DNA of 64,000 nucleotides from Nansenia antarctica (GCA_963989245.1 OZ022341.1:54299496-54363495), one strand, 5' to 3'; positions 41,047-52,108 are shown, numbered from the stretch's first letter. Notes: generated by a model not told the origin, from the letters alone. Numbers and translations: made by a program.

Positions 41047-41158
41047 AGACTATGTTATTGTTTGACTAAAACCCCTTGCTTGACTAAATAAAAATGATTG
41101 TAATGATACATGAACTCTGATAATTTATTTGACCAACATTTTATTGACTTGCACAATC

Positions 41159-41608
41159 TTACACAATTGTCTGAACATGTTGAACACAACTAAACACATT
41201 ATGAACACACACACACGGTTGCAACTTTTTCACAAAACGTGTTACCATTGTGTCATTTTTAAACAGATTAGAAGAATATTTAGATATCAACATATCATAG
41301 GTGATGCCTCTACACATGTGATTTAAGAAGTGGATACAGTGTTCACCACATGTGACCGATGTGACATCCTGAACTTGTTTGTCTGATAAATGTATCTCAT
41401 CACATGACATGTTTAAAAAGTCATAAATCGATTTAGGAAATATTGAATGATTTGGAGCATTTCCAAAACTGTCAAAAAAACACCCAACTCTCTCCAATAT
41501 ATAAACTGCCAGCCAATGCTCTCCAGGCTGGTCAGAGGGGTGTGTGTTAATTATCATAGCACTAGGTCTTATTTGTAGAGGTTGCTGGGGCAGTTTATCA
41601 CAAGCCAA
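41159..41608 (-). CDS. Protease fragment P40 (AC6 tail, Tyr93His)
   Basis: His93 (41330-41332), six residues after the catalytic Cys87. This is the only copy with His93 and no upstream stop. The gap beside it has a private G-to-A at 41624. Confidence 0.6.
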   Translation of the reverse strand: MACDKLPQQPLQIRPSAMIINTHPSDQPGEHWLAVYILERVGCFFDSFGNAPNHSIFPKSIYDFLNMSCDEIHLSDKQVQDVTSVTCGEHCIHFLNHMCRGITYDMLISKYSSNLFKNDTMVTRFVKKLQPCVCVHNVFSCVQHVQTIV

Positions 41609-41644
41609 AACACCTGGCTGTCAATTCCACAGTATTCATGATGC

Positions 41645-42091
41645 TTAATAGTAATCAACTAAAACCTGTCTGCGATGGGACACTTCAATCATACTATCAT
41701 ATACCGCATAAATTATTAGATTGATGGTATTAGGCAGCGGGTTCCTGAAACGTGTCTCCAGGCGTATGTTTCCACTCTTGATCAATGATAGATGCTGACT
41801 ATTATCCTCGTCAGGTGTCAGATTAAATGCATAAAGAGTGTACCCTCTCAGGAAATCGTTTCGATCAATGGCCATAGCACTGTTCTTTAAATGTCTCCCT
41901 GTTGATAACACCAGTTGATAGAATTCACGAGTTACGCAACCATTAGGGAAGTCCGGTTGTAATGGTTTGGTGGGGAACTGGACACCGTCAACATATATTG
42001 CCAGATATTCTAGATTATAATTCTTAAAATTGAATGGGTTCTTGCCATAGTCGCCCGTAAAAGAGTCATTATCAACCATCGCTACCACCAC
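41645..42091 (-). CDS. Capsid-like fragment C40
   Basis: Consensus protein with a private silent change in the Gly107 codon at 41771. Confidence 0.6.
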   Translation of the reverse strand: MVVAMVDNDSFTGDYGKNPFNFKNYNLEYLAIYVDGVQFPTKPLQPDFPNGCVTREFYQLVLSTGRHLKNSAMAIDRNDFLRGYTLYAFNLTPDEDNSQHLSLIKSGNIRLETRFRNPLPNTINLIIYAVYDSMIEVSHRRQVLVDYY

Positions 42092-42169
42092 AGACTATGT
42101 TATTGTTTGACTAAAACCCCTTGCTTGACTAAATAAAAATGATTGTAATGATACATGAACTCTGATAAT

Positions 42170-42655
42170 TTATTTGACCAACATTTTATTGACTTGCACA
42201 ATCTTACACAATTGTCTGAACATGTTGAACACAACTAAACACATTATGAACACACACACACACGGTTGCAACTTTTTCACAAAACGTGTTACCATTGTGT
42301 CATTTTTAAACAGATTAGAAGAATATTTAGATATCAACATATCATAGGTGATGCCTCTACACATGTGATTTAAGAAGTAGATACAGTGTTCACCACATGT
42401 GACCGATGTGACATCCTGAACTTGTTTGTCTGATAAATGTATCTCATCACATGACATGTTTAAAAAGTCATAAATCGATTTAGGAAATATTGAATGATTT
42501 GGAGCATTTCCAAAACTGTCAAAAAAACACCCAACTCTCTCCAATATATAAACTGCCAGCCAATGCTCTCCAGGCTGGTCAGAGGGGTGTGTGTTAATTA
42601 TCATAGCACTAGGTCTTATTTGTAGAGGTTGCTGGGGCAGTTTATCACAAGCCAA
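42170..42655 (-). CDS. Protease fragment P41 (AC7 tail)
   Basis: Consensus 161-codon form. Confidence 0.6.
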   Translation of the reverse strand: MACDKLPQQPLQIRPSAMIINTHPSDQPGEHWLAVYILERVGCFFDSFGNAPNHSIFPKSIYDFLNMSCDEIHLSDKQVQDVTSVTCGEHCIYFLNHMCRGITYDMLISKYSSNLFKNDTMVTRFVKKLQPCVCVFIMCLVVFNMFRQLCKIVQVNKMLVK

Positions 42656-42691
42656 AACACCTGGCTGTCAGTTCCACAGTATTCATGATGC

Positions 42692-43138
42692 TTAATAGTA
42701 ATCAACTAAAACCTGTCTGCGATGGGACACTTCAATCATACTATCATATACCGCATAAATTATTAGATTGATGGTATTAGGCAGCGGGTTCCTGAAACGT
42801 GTCTCCAGGCGTATGTTACCACTCTTGATCAATGATAGATGCTGACTATTATCCTCGTCAGGTGTCAGATTAAATGCATAAAGAGTGTACCCTCTCAGGA
42901 AATCGTTTCGATCAATGGCCATAGCACTGTTCTTTAAATGACTCCCTGTTGATAACACCAGTTGATAGAATTCACGAGTTACGCAACCATTAGGGAAGTC
43001 CGGTTGTAATGGTTTGGTGGGGAACTGGACACCGTCAACATATATTGCCAGATATTCTAGATTATAATTCTTAAAATTGAATGGGTTCTTGCCATAGTCG
43101 CCCGTAAAAGAGTCATTATCAACCATCGCTACCACCAC
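42692..43138 (-). CDS. Capsid-like fragment C41 (Arg66Ser)
   Basis: AGA to AGT at 42941-42943. Marks the start of the 5,233-bp block. Confidence 0.6.
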   Translation of the reverse strand: MVVAMVDNDSFTGDYGKNPFNFKNYNLEYLAIYVDGVQFPTKPLQPDFPNGCVTREFYQLVLSTGSHLKNSAMAIDRNDFLRGYTLYAFNLTPDEDNSQHLSLIKSGNIRLETRFRNPLPNTINLIIYAVYDSMIEVSHRRQVLVDYY

Positions 43139-43216
43139 AGACTATGTTATTGTTTGACTAAAACCCCTTGCTTGACTAAATAAAAATGATTGTAATGATA
43201 CATGAACTCTGATAAT

Positions 43217-43702
43217 TTATTTGACCAACATTTTATTGACTTGCACAATCTTACACAATTGTCTGAACATGTTGAACACAACTAAACACATTATGAACAC
43301 ACACACACACGGTTGCAACTTTTTCACAAAACGTGTTACCATTGTGTCATTTTTAAACAGATTAGAAGAATATTTAGATATCAACATATCATAGGTGATG
43401 CCTCTACACATGTGATTTAAGAAGTAGATACAGTGTTCACCACATGTGACCGATGTGACATCCTGAACTTGTTTGTCTGATAAATGTATCTCATCACATG
43501 ACATGTTTAAAAAGTCATAAATCGATTTAGGAAATATTGAATGATTTGGAGCATTTCCAAAACTGTCAAAAAAACACCCAACTCTCTCCAATATATAAAC
43601 TGCCAGCCAATGCTCTCCAGGCTGGTCAGAGGGGTGTGTGTTAATTATCATAGCACTAGGTCTTATTTGTAGAGGTTGCTGGGGCAGTTTATCACAAGCC
43701 AA
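43217..43702 (-). CDS. Protease fragment P42 (AC7 tail)
   Basis: Consensus 161-codon form. Confidence 0.6.
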   Translation of the reverse strand: MACDKLPQQPLQIRPSAMIINTHPSDQPGEHWLAVYILERVGCFFDSFGNAPNHSIFPKSIYDFLNMSCDEIHLSDKQVQDVTSVTCGEHCIYFLNHMCRGITYDMLISKYSSNLFKNDTMVTRFVKKLQPCVCVFIMCLVVFNMFRQLCKIVQVNKMLVK

Positions 43703-43738
43703 AACACCTGGCTGTCAGTTCCACAGTATTCATGATGC

Positions 43739-44185
43739 TTAATAGTAATCAACTAAAACCTGTCTGCGATGGGACACTTCAATCATACTATCATATACCG
43801 CATAAATTATTAGATTGATGGTATTAGGCAGCGGGTTCCTGAAACGTGTCTCCAGGCGTATGTTACCACTCTTGATCAATGATAGATGCTGACTATTATC
43901 CTCGTCAGGTGTCAGATTAAATGCATAAAGAGTGTACCCTCTCAGGAAATCGTTTCGATCAATGGCCATAGCACTGTTCTTTAAATGTCTCCCTGTTGAT
44001 AACACCAGTTGATAGAATTCACGAGTTACGCAACCATTAGGGAAGTCCGGTTGTAATGGTTTGGTGGGGAACTGGACACCGTCAACATATATTGCCAGAT
44101 ATTCTAGATTATAATTCTTAAAATTGAATGGGTTCTTGCCATAGTCGCCCGTAAAAGAGTCATTATCAACCATCGCTACCACCAC
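43739..44185 (-). CDS. Capsid-like fragment C42
   Basis: Consensus protein. Confidence 0.6.
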   Translation of the reverse strand: MVVAMVDNDSFTGDYGKNPFNFKNYNLEYLAIYVDGVQFPTKPLQPDFPNGCVTREFYQLVLSTGRHLKNSAMAIDRNDFLRGYTLYAFNLTPDEDNSQHLSLIKSGNIRLETRFRNPLPNTINLIIYAVYDSMIEVSHRRQVLVDYY

Positions 44186-44263
44186 AGACTATGTTATTGT
44201 TTGACTAAAACCCCTTGCTTGACTAAATAAAAATGATTGTAATGATACATGAACTCTGATAAT

Positions 44264-44749
44264 TTATTTGACCAACATTTTATTGACTTGCACAATCTTA
44301 CACAATTGTCTGAACATGTTGAACACAACTAAACACATTATGAACACACACACACACGGTTGCAACTTTTTCACAAAACGTGTTACCATTGTGTCATTTT
44401 TAAACAGATTAGAAGAATATTTAGATATCAACATATCATAGGTGATGCCTCTACACATGTGATTTAAGAAGTGGATACAGTGTTCACCACATGTGACCGA
44501 TGTGACATCCTGAACTTGTTTGTCTGATAAATGTATCTCATCACATGACATGTTTAAAAAGTCATAAATCGATTTAGGAAATATTGAATGATTTGGAGCA
44601 TTTCCAAAACTGTCAAAAAAACACCCAACTCACTCCAATATATAAACTGCCAGCCAATGCTCTCCAGGCTGGTCAGAGGGGTGTGTGTTAATTATCATAG
44701 CACTAGGTCTTATTTGTAGAGGTTGCTGGGGCAGTTTATCACAAGCCAA
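44264..44749 (-). pseudogene. Protease fragment P43, nonsense at codon 40 plus Tyr93His
   Basis: AGA to TGA at 44630-44632 stops the frame after His31 and before Asp46. Downstream, His93 is at 44471-44473. First of five copies sharing this stop. A Met67 start leaves a 95-codon remnant with Gln80 and Cys87 only. Confidence 0.8.
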
Positions 44750-44785
44750 AACACCTGGCTGTCAGTTCCACAGTATTCATGATGC

Positions 44786-45232
44786 TTAATAGTAATCAAC
44801 TAAAACCTGTCTGCGATGGGACACTTCAATCATACTATCATATACCGCATAAATTATTAGATTGATGGTATTAGGCAGCGGGTTCCTGAAACGTGTCTCC
44901 AGGCGTATGTTACCACTCTTGATCAATGATAGATGCTGACTATTATCCTCGTCAGGTGTCAGATTAAATGCATAAAGAGTATACCCTCTCAGGAAATCGT
45001 TTCGATCAATGGCCATAGCACTGTTCTTTAAATGTCTCCCTGTTGATAACACCAGTTGATAGAATTCACGAGTTACGCAACCATTAGGGAAGTCCGGTTG
45101 TAATGGTTTGGTGGGGAACTGGACACCGTCAACATATATTGCCAGATATTCTAGATTATAATTCTTAAAATTGAATGGGTTCTTGCCATAGTCGCCCGTA
45201 AAAGAGTCATTATCAACCATCGCTACCACCAC
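44786..45232 (-). CDS. Capsid-like fragment C43
   Basis: Consensus protein with a private silent Tyr84 codon change at 44981. Confidence 0.6.
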   Translation of the reverse strand: MVVAMVDNDSFTGDYGKNPFNFKNYNLEYLAIYVDGVQFPTKPLQPDFPNGCVTREFYQLVLSTGRHLKNSAMAIDRNDFLRGYTLYAFNLTPDEDNSQHLSLIKSGNIRLETRFRNPLPNTINLIIYAVYDSMIEVSHRRQVLVDYY

Positions 45233-45344
45233 AGACTATGTTATTGTTTGACTAAAACCCCTTGCTTGACTAAATAAAAATGATTGTAATGATACATGAA
45301 CTCTGATAATTTATTTGACCAACATTTTATTGACTTGCACAATC

Positions 45345-45794
45345 TTACACAATTGTCTGAACATGTTGAACACAACTAAACACATTATGAACACACACAC
45401 ACGGTTGCAACTTTTTCACAAAACGTGTTACCATTGTGTCATTTTTAAACAGATTAGAAGAATATTTAGATATCAACATATCATAGGTGATGCCTCTACA
45501 CATGTGATTTAAGAAGTAGATACAGTGTTCACCACATGTGACCGATGTGACATCCTGAACTTGTTTGTCTGATAAATGTATCTCATCACATGACATGTTT
45601 AAAAAGTCATAAATCGATTTAGGAAATATTGAATGATTTGGAGCATTTCCAAAACTGTCAAAAAAACACCCAACTCTCTCCAATATATAAACTGCCAGCC
45701 AATGCTCTCCAGGCTGGTCAGAGGGGTGTGTGTTAATTATCATAGCACTAGGTCTTATTTGTAGAGGTTGCTGGGGCAGTTTATCACAAGCCAA
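45345..45794 (-). CDS. Protease fragment P44 (AC6 tail)
   Basis: Consensus 149-codon form. Confidence 0.6.
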   Translation of the reverse strand: MACDKLPQQPLQIRPSAMIINTHPSDQPGEHWLAVYILERVGCFFDSFGNAPNHSIFPKSIYDFLNMSCDEIHLSDKQVQDVTSVTCGEHCIYFLNHMCRGITYDMLISKYSSNLFKNDTMVTRFVKKLQPCVCVHNVFSCVQHVQTIV

Positions 45795-45830
45795 AACACC
45801 TGGCTGTCAGTTCCACAGTATTCATGATGC

Positions 45831-46277
45831 TTAATAGTAATCAACTAAAACCTGTCTGCGATGGGACACTTCAATCATACTATCATATACCGCATAAATT
45901 ATTAGATTGATGGTATTAGGCAGCGGGTTCCTGAAACGTGTCTCCAGGCGTATGTTACCACTCTTGATCAATGATAGATGCTGACTATTATCCTCGTCAG
46001 GTGTCAGATTAAATGCATAAAGAGTGTACCCTCTCAGGAAATCGTTTCGATCAATGGCCATAGCACTGTTCTTTAAATGTCTCCCTGTTGATAACACCAG
46101 TTGATAGAATTCACGAGTTACGCAACCATTAGGGAAGTCCGGTTGTAATGGTTTGGTGGGGAACTGGACACCGTCAACATATATTGCCAGATATTCTAGA
46201 TTATAATTCTTAAAATTGAATGGGTTCTTGCCATAGTCGCCCGTAAAAGAGTCATTATCAACCATCGCTACCACCAC
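45831..46277 (-). CDS. Capsid-like fragment C44
   Basis: Consensus protein. Confidence 0.6.
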   Translation of the reverse strand: MVVAMVDNDSFTGDYGKNPFNFKNYNLEYLAIYVDGVQFPTKPLQPDFPNGCVTREFYQLVLSTGRHLKNSAMAIDRNDFLRGYTLYAFNLTPDEDNSQHLSLIKSGNIRLETRFRNPLPNTINLIIYAVYDSMIEVSHRRQVLVDYY

Positions 46278-46389
46278 AGACTATGTTATTGTTTGACTAA
46301 AACCCCTTGCTTGACTAAATAAAAATGATTGTAATGATACATGAACTCTGATAATTTATTTGACCAACATTTTATTGACTTGCACAATC

Positions 46390-46839
46390 TTACACAATTG
46401 TCTGAACATGTTGAACACAACTAAACACATTATGAACACACACACACGGTTGCAACTTTTTCACAAAACGTGTTACCATTGTGTCATTTTTAAACAGATT
46501 AGAAGAATATTTAGATATCAACATATCATAGGTGATGCCTCTACACATGTGATTTAAGAAGTAGATACAGTGTTCACCACATGTGACCGATGTGACATCC
46601 TGAACTTGTTTGTCTGATAAATGTATCTCATCACATGACATGTTTAAAAAGTCATAAATCGATTTAGGAAATATTGAATGATTTGGAGCATTTCCAAAAC
46701 TGTCAAAAAAACACCCAACTCTCTCCAATATATAAACTGCCAGCCAATGCTCTCCAGGCTGGTCAGAGGGGTGTGTGTTAATTATCATAGCACTAGGTCT
46801 TATTTGTAGAGGTTGCTGGGGCAGTTTATCACAAGCCAA
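46390..46839 (-). CDS. Protease fragment P45 (AC6 tail)
   Basis: Consensus 149-codon form. Confidence 0.6.
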   Translation of the reverse strand: MACDKLPQQPLQIRPSAMIINTHPSDQPGEHWLAVYILERVGCFFDSFGNAPNHSIFPKSIYDFLNMSCDEIHLSDKQVQDVTSVTCGEHCIYFLNHMCRGITYDMLISKYSSNLFKNDTMVTRFVKKLQPCVCVHNVFSCVQHVQTIV

Positions 46840-46875
46840 AACACCTGGCTGTCAGTTCCACAGTATTCATGATGC

Positions 46876-47322
46876 TTAATAGTAATCAACTAAAACCTGT
46901 CTGCGATGGGACACTTCAATCATACTATCATATACCGCATAAATTATTAGATTGATGGTATTAGGCAGCGGGTTCCTGAAACGTGTCTCCAGGCGTATGT
47001 TACCACTCTTGATCAATGATAGATGCTGACTATTATCCTCGTCAGGTGTCAGATTAAATGCATAAAGAGTGTACCCTCTCAGGAAATCGTTTCGATCAAT
47101 GGCCATAGCACTGTTCTTTAAATGTCTCCCTGTTGATAACACCAGTTGATAGAATTCACGAGTTACGCAACCATTAGGGAAGTCCGGTTGTAATGGTTTG
47201 GTGGGGAACTGGACACCGTCAACATATATTGCCAGATATTCTAGATTATAATTCTTAAAATTGAATGGGTTCTTGCCATAGTCGCCCGTAAAAGAGTCAT
47301 TATCAACCATCGCTACCACCAC
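46876..47322 (-). CDS. Capsid-like fragment C45
   Basis: Consensus protein. Confidence 0.6.
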   Translation of the reverse strand: MVVAMVDNDSFTGDYGKNPFNFKNYNLEYLAIYVDGVQFPTKPLQPDFPNGCVTREFYQLVLSTGRHLKNSAMAIDRNDFLRGYTLYAFNLTPDEDNSQHLSLIKSGNIRLETRFRNPLPNTINLIIYAVYDSMIEVSHRRQVLVDYY

Positions 47323-47474
47323 AGACTATGTTATTGTTTGACTAAAACCCCTTGCTTGACTAAATAAAAATGATTGTAATGATACATGAACTCTGATAAT
47401 TTATTTGACCAACATTTTATTGACTTGCACAATCTTACACAATTGTCTGAACATGTTGAACACAACTAAACACA

Positions 47475-47888
47475 TTATGAACACACACACACACACGGTT
47501 GCAACTTTTTCACAAAACGTGTTACCATTGTGTCATTTTTAAACAGATTAGAAGAATATTTAGATATCAACATATCATAGGTGATGCCTCTACACATGTG
47601 ATTTAAGAAGTAGATACAGTGTTCACCACATGTGACCGATGTGACATCCTGAACTTGTTTGTCTGATAAATGTATCTCATCACATGACATGTTTAAAAAG
47701 TCATAAATCGATTTAGGAAATATTGAATGATTTGGAGCATTTCCAAAACTGTCAAAAAAACACCCAACTCTCTCCAATATATAAACTGCCAGCCAATGCT
47801 CTCCAGGCTGGTCAGAGGGGTGTGTGTTAATTATCATAGCACTAGGTCTTATTTGTAGAGGTTGCTGGGGCAGTTTATCACAAGCCAA
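47475..47888 (-). CDS. Protease fragment P46 (AC8 tail)
   Basis: The 137-codon form. Confidence 0.6.
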   Translation of the reverse strand: MACDKLPQQPLQIRPSAMIINTHPSDQPGEHWLAVYILERVGCFFDSFGNAPNHSIFPKSIYDFLNMSCDEIHLSDKQVQDVTSVTCGEHCIYFLNHMCRGITYDMLISKYSSNLFKNDTMVTRFVKKLQPCVCVCS

Positions 47889-47924
47889 AACACCTGGCTG
47901 TCAGTTCCACAGTATTCATGATGC

Positions 47925-48371
47925 TTAATAGTAATCAACTAAAACCTGTCTGCGATGGGACACTTCAATCATACTATCATATACCGCATAAATTATTAGA
48001 TTGATGGTATTAGGCAGCGGGTTCCTGAAACGTGTCTCCAGGCGTATGTTACCACTCTTGATCAATGATAGATGCTGACTATTATCCTCGTCAGGTGTCA
48101 GATTAAATGCATAAAGAGTGTACCCTCTCAGGAAATCGTTTCGATCAATGGCCATAGCACTGTTCTTTAAATGACTCCCTGTTGATAACACCAGTTGATA
48201 GAATTCACGAGTTACGCAACCATTAGGGAAGTCCGGTTGTAATGGTTTGGTGGGGAACTGGACACCGTCAACATATATTGCCAGATATTCTAGATTATAA
48301 TTCTTAAAATTGAATGGGTTCTTGCCATAGTCGCCCGTAAAAGAGTCATTATCAACCATCGCTACCACCAC
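47925..48371 (-). CDS. Capsid-like fragment C46 (Arg66Ser)
   Basis: Same change as C41, one block later. Confidence 0.6.
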   Translation of the reverse strand: MVVAMVDNDSFTGDYGKNPFNFKNYNLEYLAIYVDGVQFPTKPLQPDFPNGCVTREFYQLVLSTGSHLKNSAMAIDRNDFLRGYTLYAFNLTPDEDNSQHLSLIKSGNIRLETRFRNPLPNTINLIIYAVYDSMIEVSHRRQVLVDYY

Positions 48372-48449
48372 AGACTATGTTATTGTTTGACTAAAACCCC
48401 TTGCTTGACTAAATAAAAATGATTGTAATGATACATGAACTCTGATAAT

Positions 48450-48935
48450 TTATTTGACCAACATTTTATTGACTTGCACAATCTTACACAATTGTCTGAA
48501 CATGTTGAACACAACTAAACACATTATGAACACACACACACACGGTTGCAACTTTTTCACAAAACGTGTTACCATTGTGTCATTTTTAAACAGATTAGAA
48601 GAATATTTAGATATCAACATATCATAGGTGATGCCTCTACACATGTGATTTAAGAAGTAGATACAGTGTTCACCACATGTGACCGATGTGACATCCTGAA
48701 CTTGTTTGTCTGATAAATGTATCTCATCACATGACATGTTTAAAAAGTCATAAATCGATTTAGGAAATATTGAATGATTTGGAGCATTTCCAAAACTGTC
48801 AAAAAAACACCCAACTCTCTCCAATATATAAACTGCCAGCCAATGCTCTCCAGGCTGGTCAGAGGGGTGTGTGTTAATTATCATAGCACTAGGTCTTATT
48901 TGTAGAGGTTGCTGGGGCAGTTTATCACAAGCCAA
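48450..48935 (-). CDS. Protease fragment P47 (AC7 tail)
   Basis: Consensus 161-codon form. Confidence 0.6.
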   Translation of the reverse strand: MACDKLPQQPLQIRPSAMIINTHPSDQPGEHWLAVYILERVGCFFDSFGNAPNHSIFPKSIYDFLNMSCDEIHLSDKQVQDVTSVTCGEHCIYFLNHMCRGITYDMLISKYSSNLFKNDTMVTRFVKKLQPCVCVFIMCLVVFNMFRQLCKIVQVNKMLVK

Positions 48936-48971
48936 AACACCTGGCTGTCAGTTCCACAGTATTCATGATGC

Positions 48972-49418
48972 TTAATAGTAATCAACTAAAACCTGTCTGC
49001 GATGGGACACTTCAATCATACTATCATATACCGCATAAATTATTAGATTGATGGTATTAGGCAGCGGGTTCCTGAAACGTGTCTCCAGGCGTATGTTACC
49101 ACTCTTGATCAATGATAGATGCTGACTATTATCCTCGTCAGGTGTCAGATTAAATGCATAAAGAGTGTACCCTCTCAGGAAATCGTTTCGATCAATGGCC
49201 ATAGCACTGTTCTTTAAATGTCTCCCTGTTGATAACACCAGTTGATAGAATTCACGAGTTACGCAACCATTAGGGAAGTCCGGTTGTAATGGTTTGGTGG
49301 GGAACTGGACACCGTCAACATATATTGCCAGATATTCTAGATTATAATTCTTAAAATTGAATGGGTTCTTGCCATAGTCGCCCGTAAAAGAGTCATTATC
49401 AACCATCGCTACCACCAC
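48972..49418 (-). CDS. Capsid-like fragment C47
   Basis: Consensus protein. Confidence 0.6.
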   Translation of the reverse strand: MVVAMVDNDSFTGDYGKNPFNFKNYNLEYLAIYVDGVQFPTKPLQPDFPNGCVTREFYQLVLSTGRHLKNSAMAIDRNDFLRGYTLYAFNLTPDEDNSQHLSLIKSGNIRLETRFRNPLPNTINLIIYAVYDSMIEVSHRRQVLVDYY

Positions 49419-49496
49419 AGACTATGTTATTGTTTGACTAAAACCCCTTGCTTGACTAAATAAAAATGATTGTAATGATACATGAACTCTGATAAT

Positions 49497-49982
49497 TTAT
49501 TTGACCAACATTTTATTGACTTGCACAATCTTACACAATTGTCTGAACATGTTGAACACAACTAAACACATTATGAACACACACACACACGGTTGCAACT
49601 TTTTCACAAAACGTGTTACCATTGTGTCATTTTTAAACAGATTAGAAGAATATTTAGATATCAACATATCATAGGTGATGCCTCTACACATGTGATTTAA
49701 GAAGTAGATACAGTGTTCACCACATGTGACCGATGTGACATCCTGAACTTGTTTGTCTGATAAATGTATCTCATCACATGACATGTTTAAAAAGTCATAA
49801 ATCGATTTAGGAAATATTGAATGATTTGGAGCATTTCCAAAACTGTCAAAAAAACACCCAACTCACTCCAATATATAAACTGCCAGCCAATGCTCTCCAG
49901 GCTGGTCAGAGGGGTGTGTGTTAATTATCATAGCACTAGGTCTTATTTGTAGAGGTTGCTGGGGCAGTTTATCACAAGCCAA
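49497..49982 (-). pseudogene. Protease fragment P48, nonsense at codon 40
   Basis: TGA at 49863-49865 as in P43, but with the ancestral Tyr93, unlike its block counterparts P43 and P53. Confidence 0.8.
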
Positions 49983-50018
49983 AACACCTGGCTGTCAGTT
50001 CCACAGTATTCATGATGC

Positions 50019-50465
50019 TTAATAGTAATCAACTAAAACCTGTCTGCGATGGGACACTTCAATCATACTATCATATACCGCATAAATTATTAGATTGATG
50101 GTATTAGGCAGCGGGTTCCTGAAACGTGTCTCCAGGCGTATGTTACCACTCTTGATCAATGATAGATGCTGACTATTATCCTCGTCAGGTGTCAGATTAA
50201 ATGCATAAAGAGTGTACCCTCTCAGGAAATCGTTTCGATCAATGGCCATAGCACTGTTCTTTAAATGTCTCCCTGTTGATAACACCAGTTGATAGAATTC
50301 ACGAGTTACGCAACCATTAGGGAAGTCCGGTTGTAATGGTTTGGTGGGGAACTGGACACCGTCAACATATATTGCCAGATATTCTAGATTATAATTCTTA
50401 AAATTGAATGGGTTCTTGCCATAGTCGCCCGTAAAAGAGTCATTATCAACCATCGCTACCACCAC
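50019..50465 (-). CDS. Capsid-like fragment C48
   Basis: Consensus protein. Confidence 0.6.
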   Translation of the reverse strand: MVVAMVDNDSFTGDYGKNPFNFKNYNLEYLAIYVDGVQFPTKPLQPDFPNGCVTREFYQLVLSTGRHLKNSAMAIDRNDFLRGYTLYAFNLTPDEDNSQHLSLIKSGNIRLETRFRNPLPNTINLIIYAVYDSMIEVSHRRQVLVDYY

Positions 50466-50577
50466 AGACTATGTTATTGTTTGACTAAAACCCCTTGCTT
50501 GACTAAATAAAAATGATTGTAATGATACATGAACTCTGATAATTTATTTGACCAACATTTTATTGACTTGCACAATC

Positions 50578-51027
50578 TTACACAATTGTCTGAACATGTT
50601 GAACACAACTAAACACATTATGAACACACACACACGGTTGCAACTTTTTCACAAAACGTGTTACCATTGTGTCATTTTTAAACAGATTAGAAGAATATTT
50701 AGATATCAACATAACATAGGTGATGCCTCTACACATGTGATTTAAGAAGTAGATACAGTGTTCACCACATGTGACCGATGTGACATCCTGAACTTGTTTG
50801 TCTGATAAATGTATCTCATCACATGACATGTTTAAAAAGTCATAAATCGATTTAGGAAATATTGAATGATTTGGAGCATTTCCAAAACTGTCAAAAAAAC
50901 ACCCAACTCTCTCCAATATATAAACTGCCAGCCAATGCTCTCCAGGCTGGTCAGAGGGGTGTGTGTTAATTATCATAGCACTAGGTCTTATTTGTAGAGG
51001 TTGCTGGGGCAGTTTATCACAAGCCAA
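50578..51027 (-). CDS. Protease fragment P49 (AC6 tail, Asp105Val)
   Basis: Private Val105 at 50713-50715. Confidence 0.6.
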   Translation of the reverse strand: MACDKLPQQPLQIRPSAMIINTHPSDQPGEHWLAVYILERVGCFFDSFGNAPNHSIFPKSIYDFLNMSCDEIHLSDKQVQDVTSVTCGEHCIYFLNHMCRGITYVMLISKYSSNLFKNDTMVTRFVKKLQPCVCVHNVFSCVQHVQTIV

Positions 51028-51063
51028 AACACCTGGCTGTCAGTTCCACAGTATTCATGATGC

Positions 51064-51510
51064 TTAATAGTAATCAACTAAAACCTGTCTGCGATGGGAC
51101 ACTTCAATCATACTATCATATACCGCATAAATTATTAGATTGATGGTATTAGGCAGCGGGTTCCTGAAACGTGTCTCCAGGCGTATGTTACCACTCTTGA
51201 TCAATGATAGATGCTGACTATTATCCTCGTCAGGTGTCAGATTAAATGCATAAAGAGTGTACCCTCTCAGGAAATCGTTTCGATCAATGGCCATAGCACT
51301 GTTCTTTAAATGTCTCCCTGTTGATAACACCAGTTGATAGAATTCACGAGTTACGCAACCATTAGGGAAGTCCGGTTGTAATGGTTTGGTGGGGAACTGG
51401 ACACCGTCAACATATATTGCCAGATATTCTAGATTATAATTCTTAAAATTGAATGGGTTCTTGCCATAGTCGCCCGTAAAAGAGTCATTATCAACCATCG
51501 CTACCACCAC
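51064..51510 (-). CDS. Capsid-like fragment C49
   Basis: Consensus protein. Confidence 0.6.
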   Translation of the reverse strand: MVVAMVDNDSFTGDYGKNPFNFKNYNLEYLAIYVDGVQFPTKPLQPDFPNGCVTREFYQLVLSTGRHLKNSAMAIDRNDFLRGYTLYAFNLTPDEDNSQHLSLIKSGNIRLETRFRNPLPNTINLIIYAVYDSMIEVSHRRQVLVDYY

Positions 51511-51622
51511 AGACTATGTTATTGTTTGACTAAAACCCCTTGCTTGACTAAATAAAAATGATTGTAATGATACATGAACTCTGATAATTTATTTGACCAA
51601 CATTTTATTGACTTGCACAATC

Positions 51623-52072
51623 TTACACAATTGTCTGAACATGTTGAACACAACTAAACACATTATGAACACACACACACGGTTGCAACTTTTTCACAAA
51701 ACGTGTTACCATTGTGTCATTTTTAAACAGATTAGAAGAATATTTAGATATCAACATATCATAGGTGATGCCTCTACACATGTGATTTAAGAAGTAGATA
51801 CAGTGTTCACCACATGTGACCGATGTGACATCCTGAACTTGTTTGTCTGATAAATGTATCTCATCACATGACATGTTTAAAAAGTCATAAATCGATTTAG
51901 GAAATATTGAATGATTTGGAGCATTTCCAAAACTGTCAAAAAAACACCCAACTCTCTCCAATATATAAACTGCCAGCCAATGCTCTCCAGGCTGGTCAGA
52001 GGGGTGTGTGTTAATTATCATAGCACTAGGTCTTATTTGTAGAGGTTGCTGGGGCAGTTTATCACAAGCCAA
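51623..52072 (-). CDS. Protease fragment P50 (AC6 tail)
   Basis: Consensus 149-codon form. Confidence 0.6.
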   Translation of the reverse strand: MACDKLPQQPLQIRPSAMIINTHPSDQPGEHWLAVYILERVGCFFDSFGNAPNHSIFPKSIYDFLNMSCDEIHLSDKQVQDVTSVTCGEHCIYFLNHMCRGITYDMLISKYSSNLFKNDTMVTRFVKKLQPCVCVHNVFSCVQHVQTIV

Positions 52073-52108
52073 AACACCTGGCTGTCAGTTCCACAGTATT
52101 CATGATGC

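Larger units (their letters stand above)
30705..41158. repeat. Five-unit higher-order repeat, 5,227 bp x2 (units 30-34 and 35-39)
   Basis: The two halves, 30705-35931 and 35932-41158, share the same order of markers. Units 1-4 are AC6 with the GAC Asp70 allele, the second unit has Pro131Ser in the protease (P31, P36), and the fifth is AC7 with the GAT allele (P34, P39). Marker pairs are 5,227 bp apart. Confidence 0.85.
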
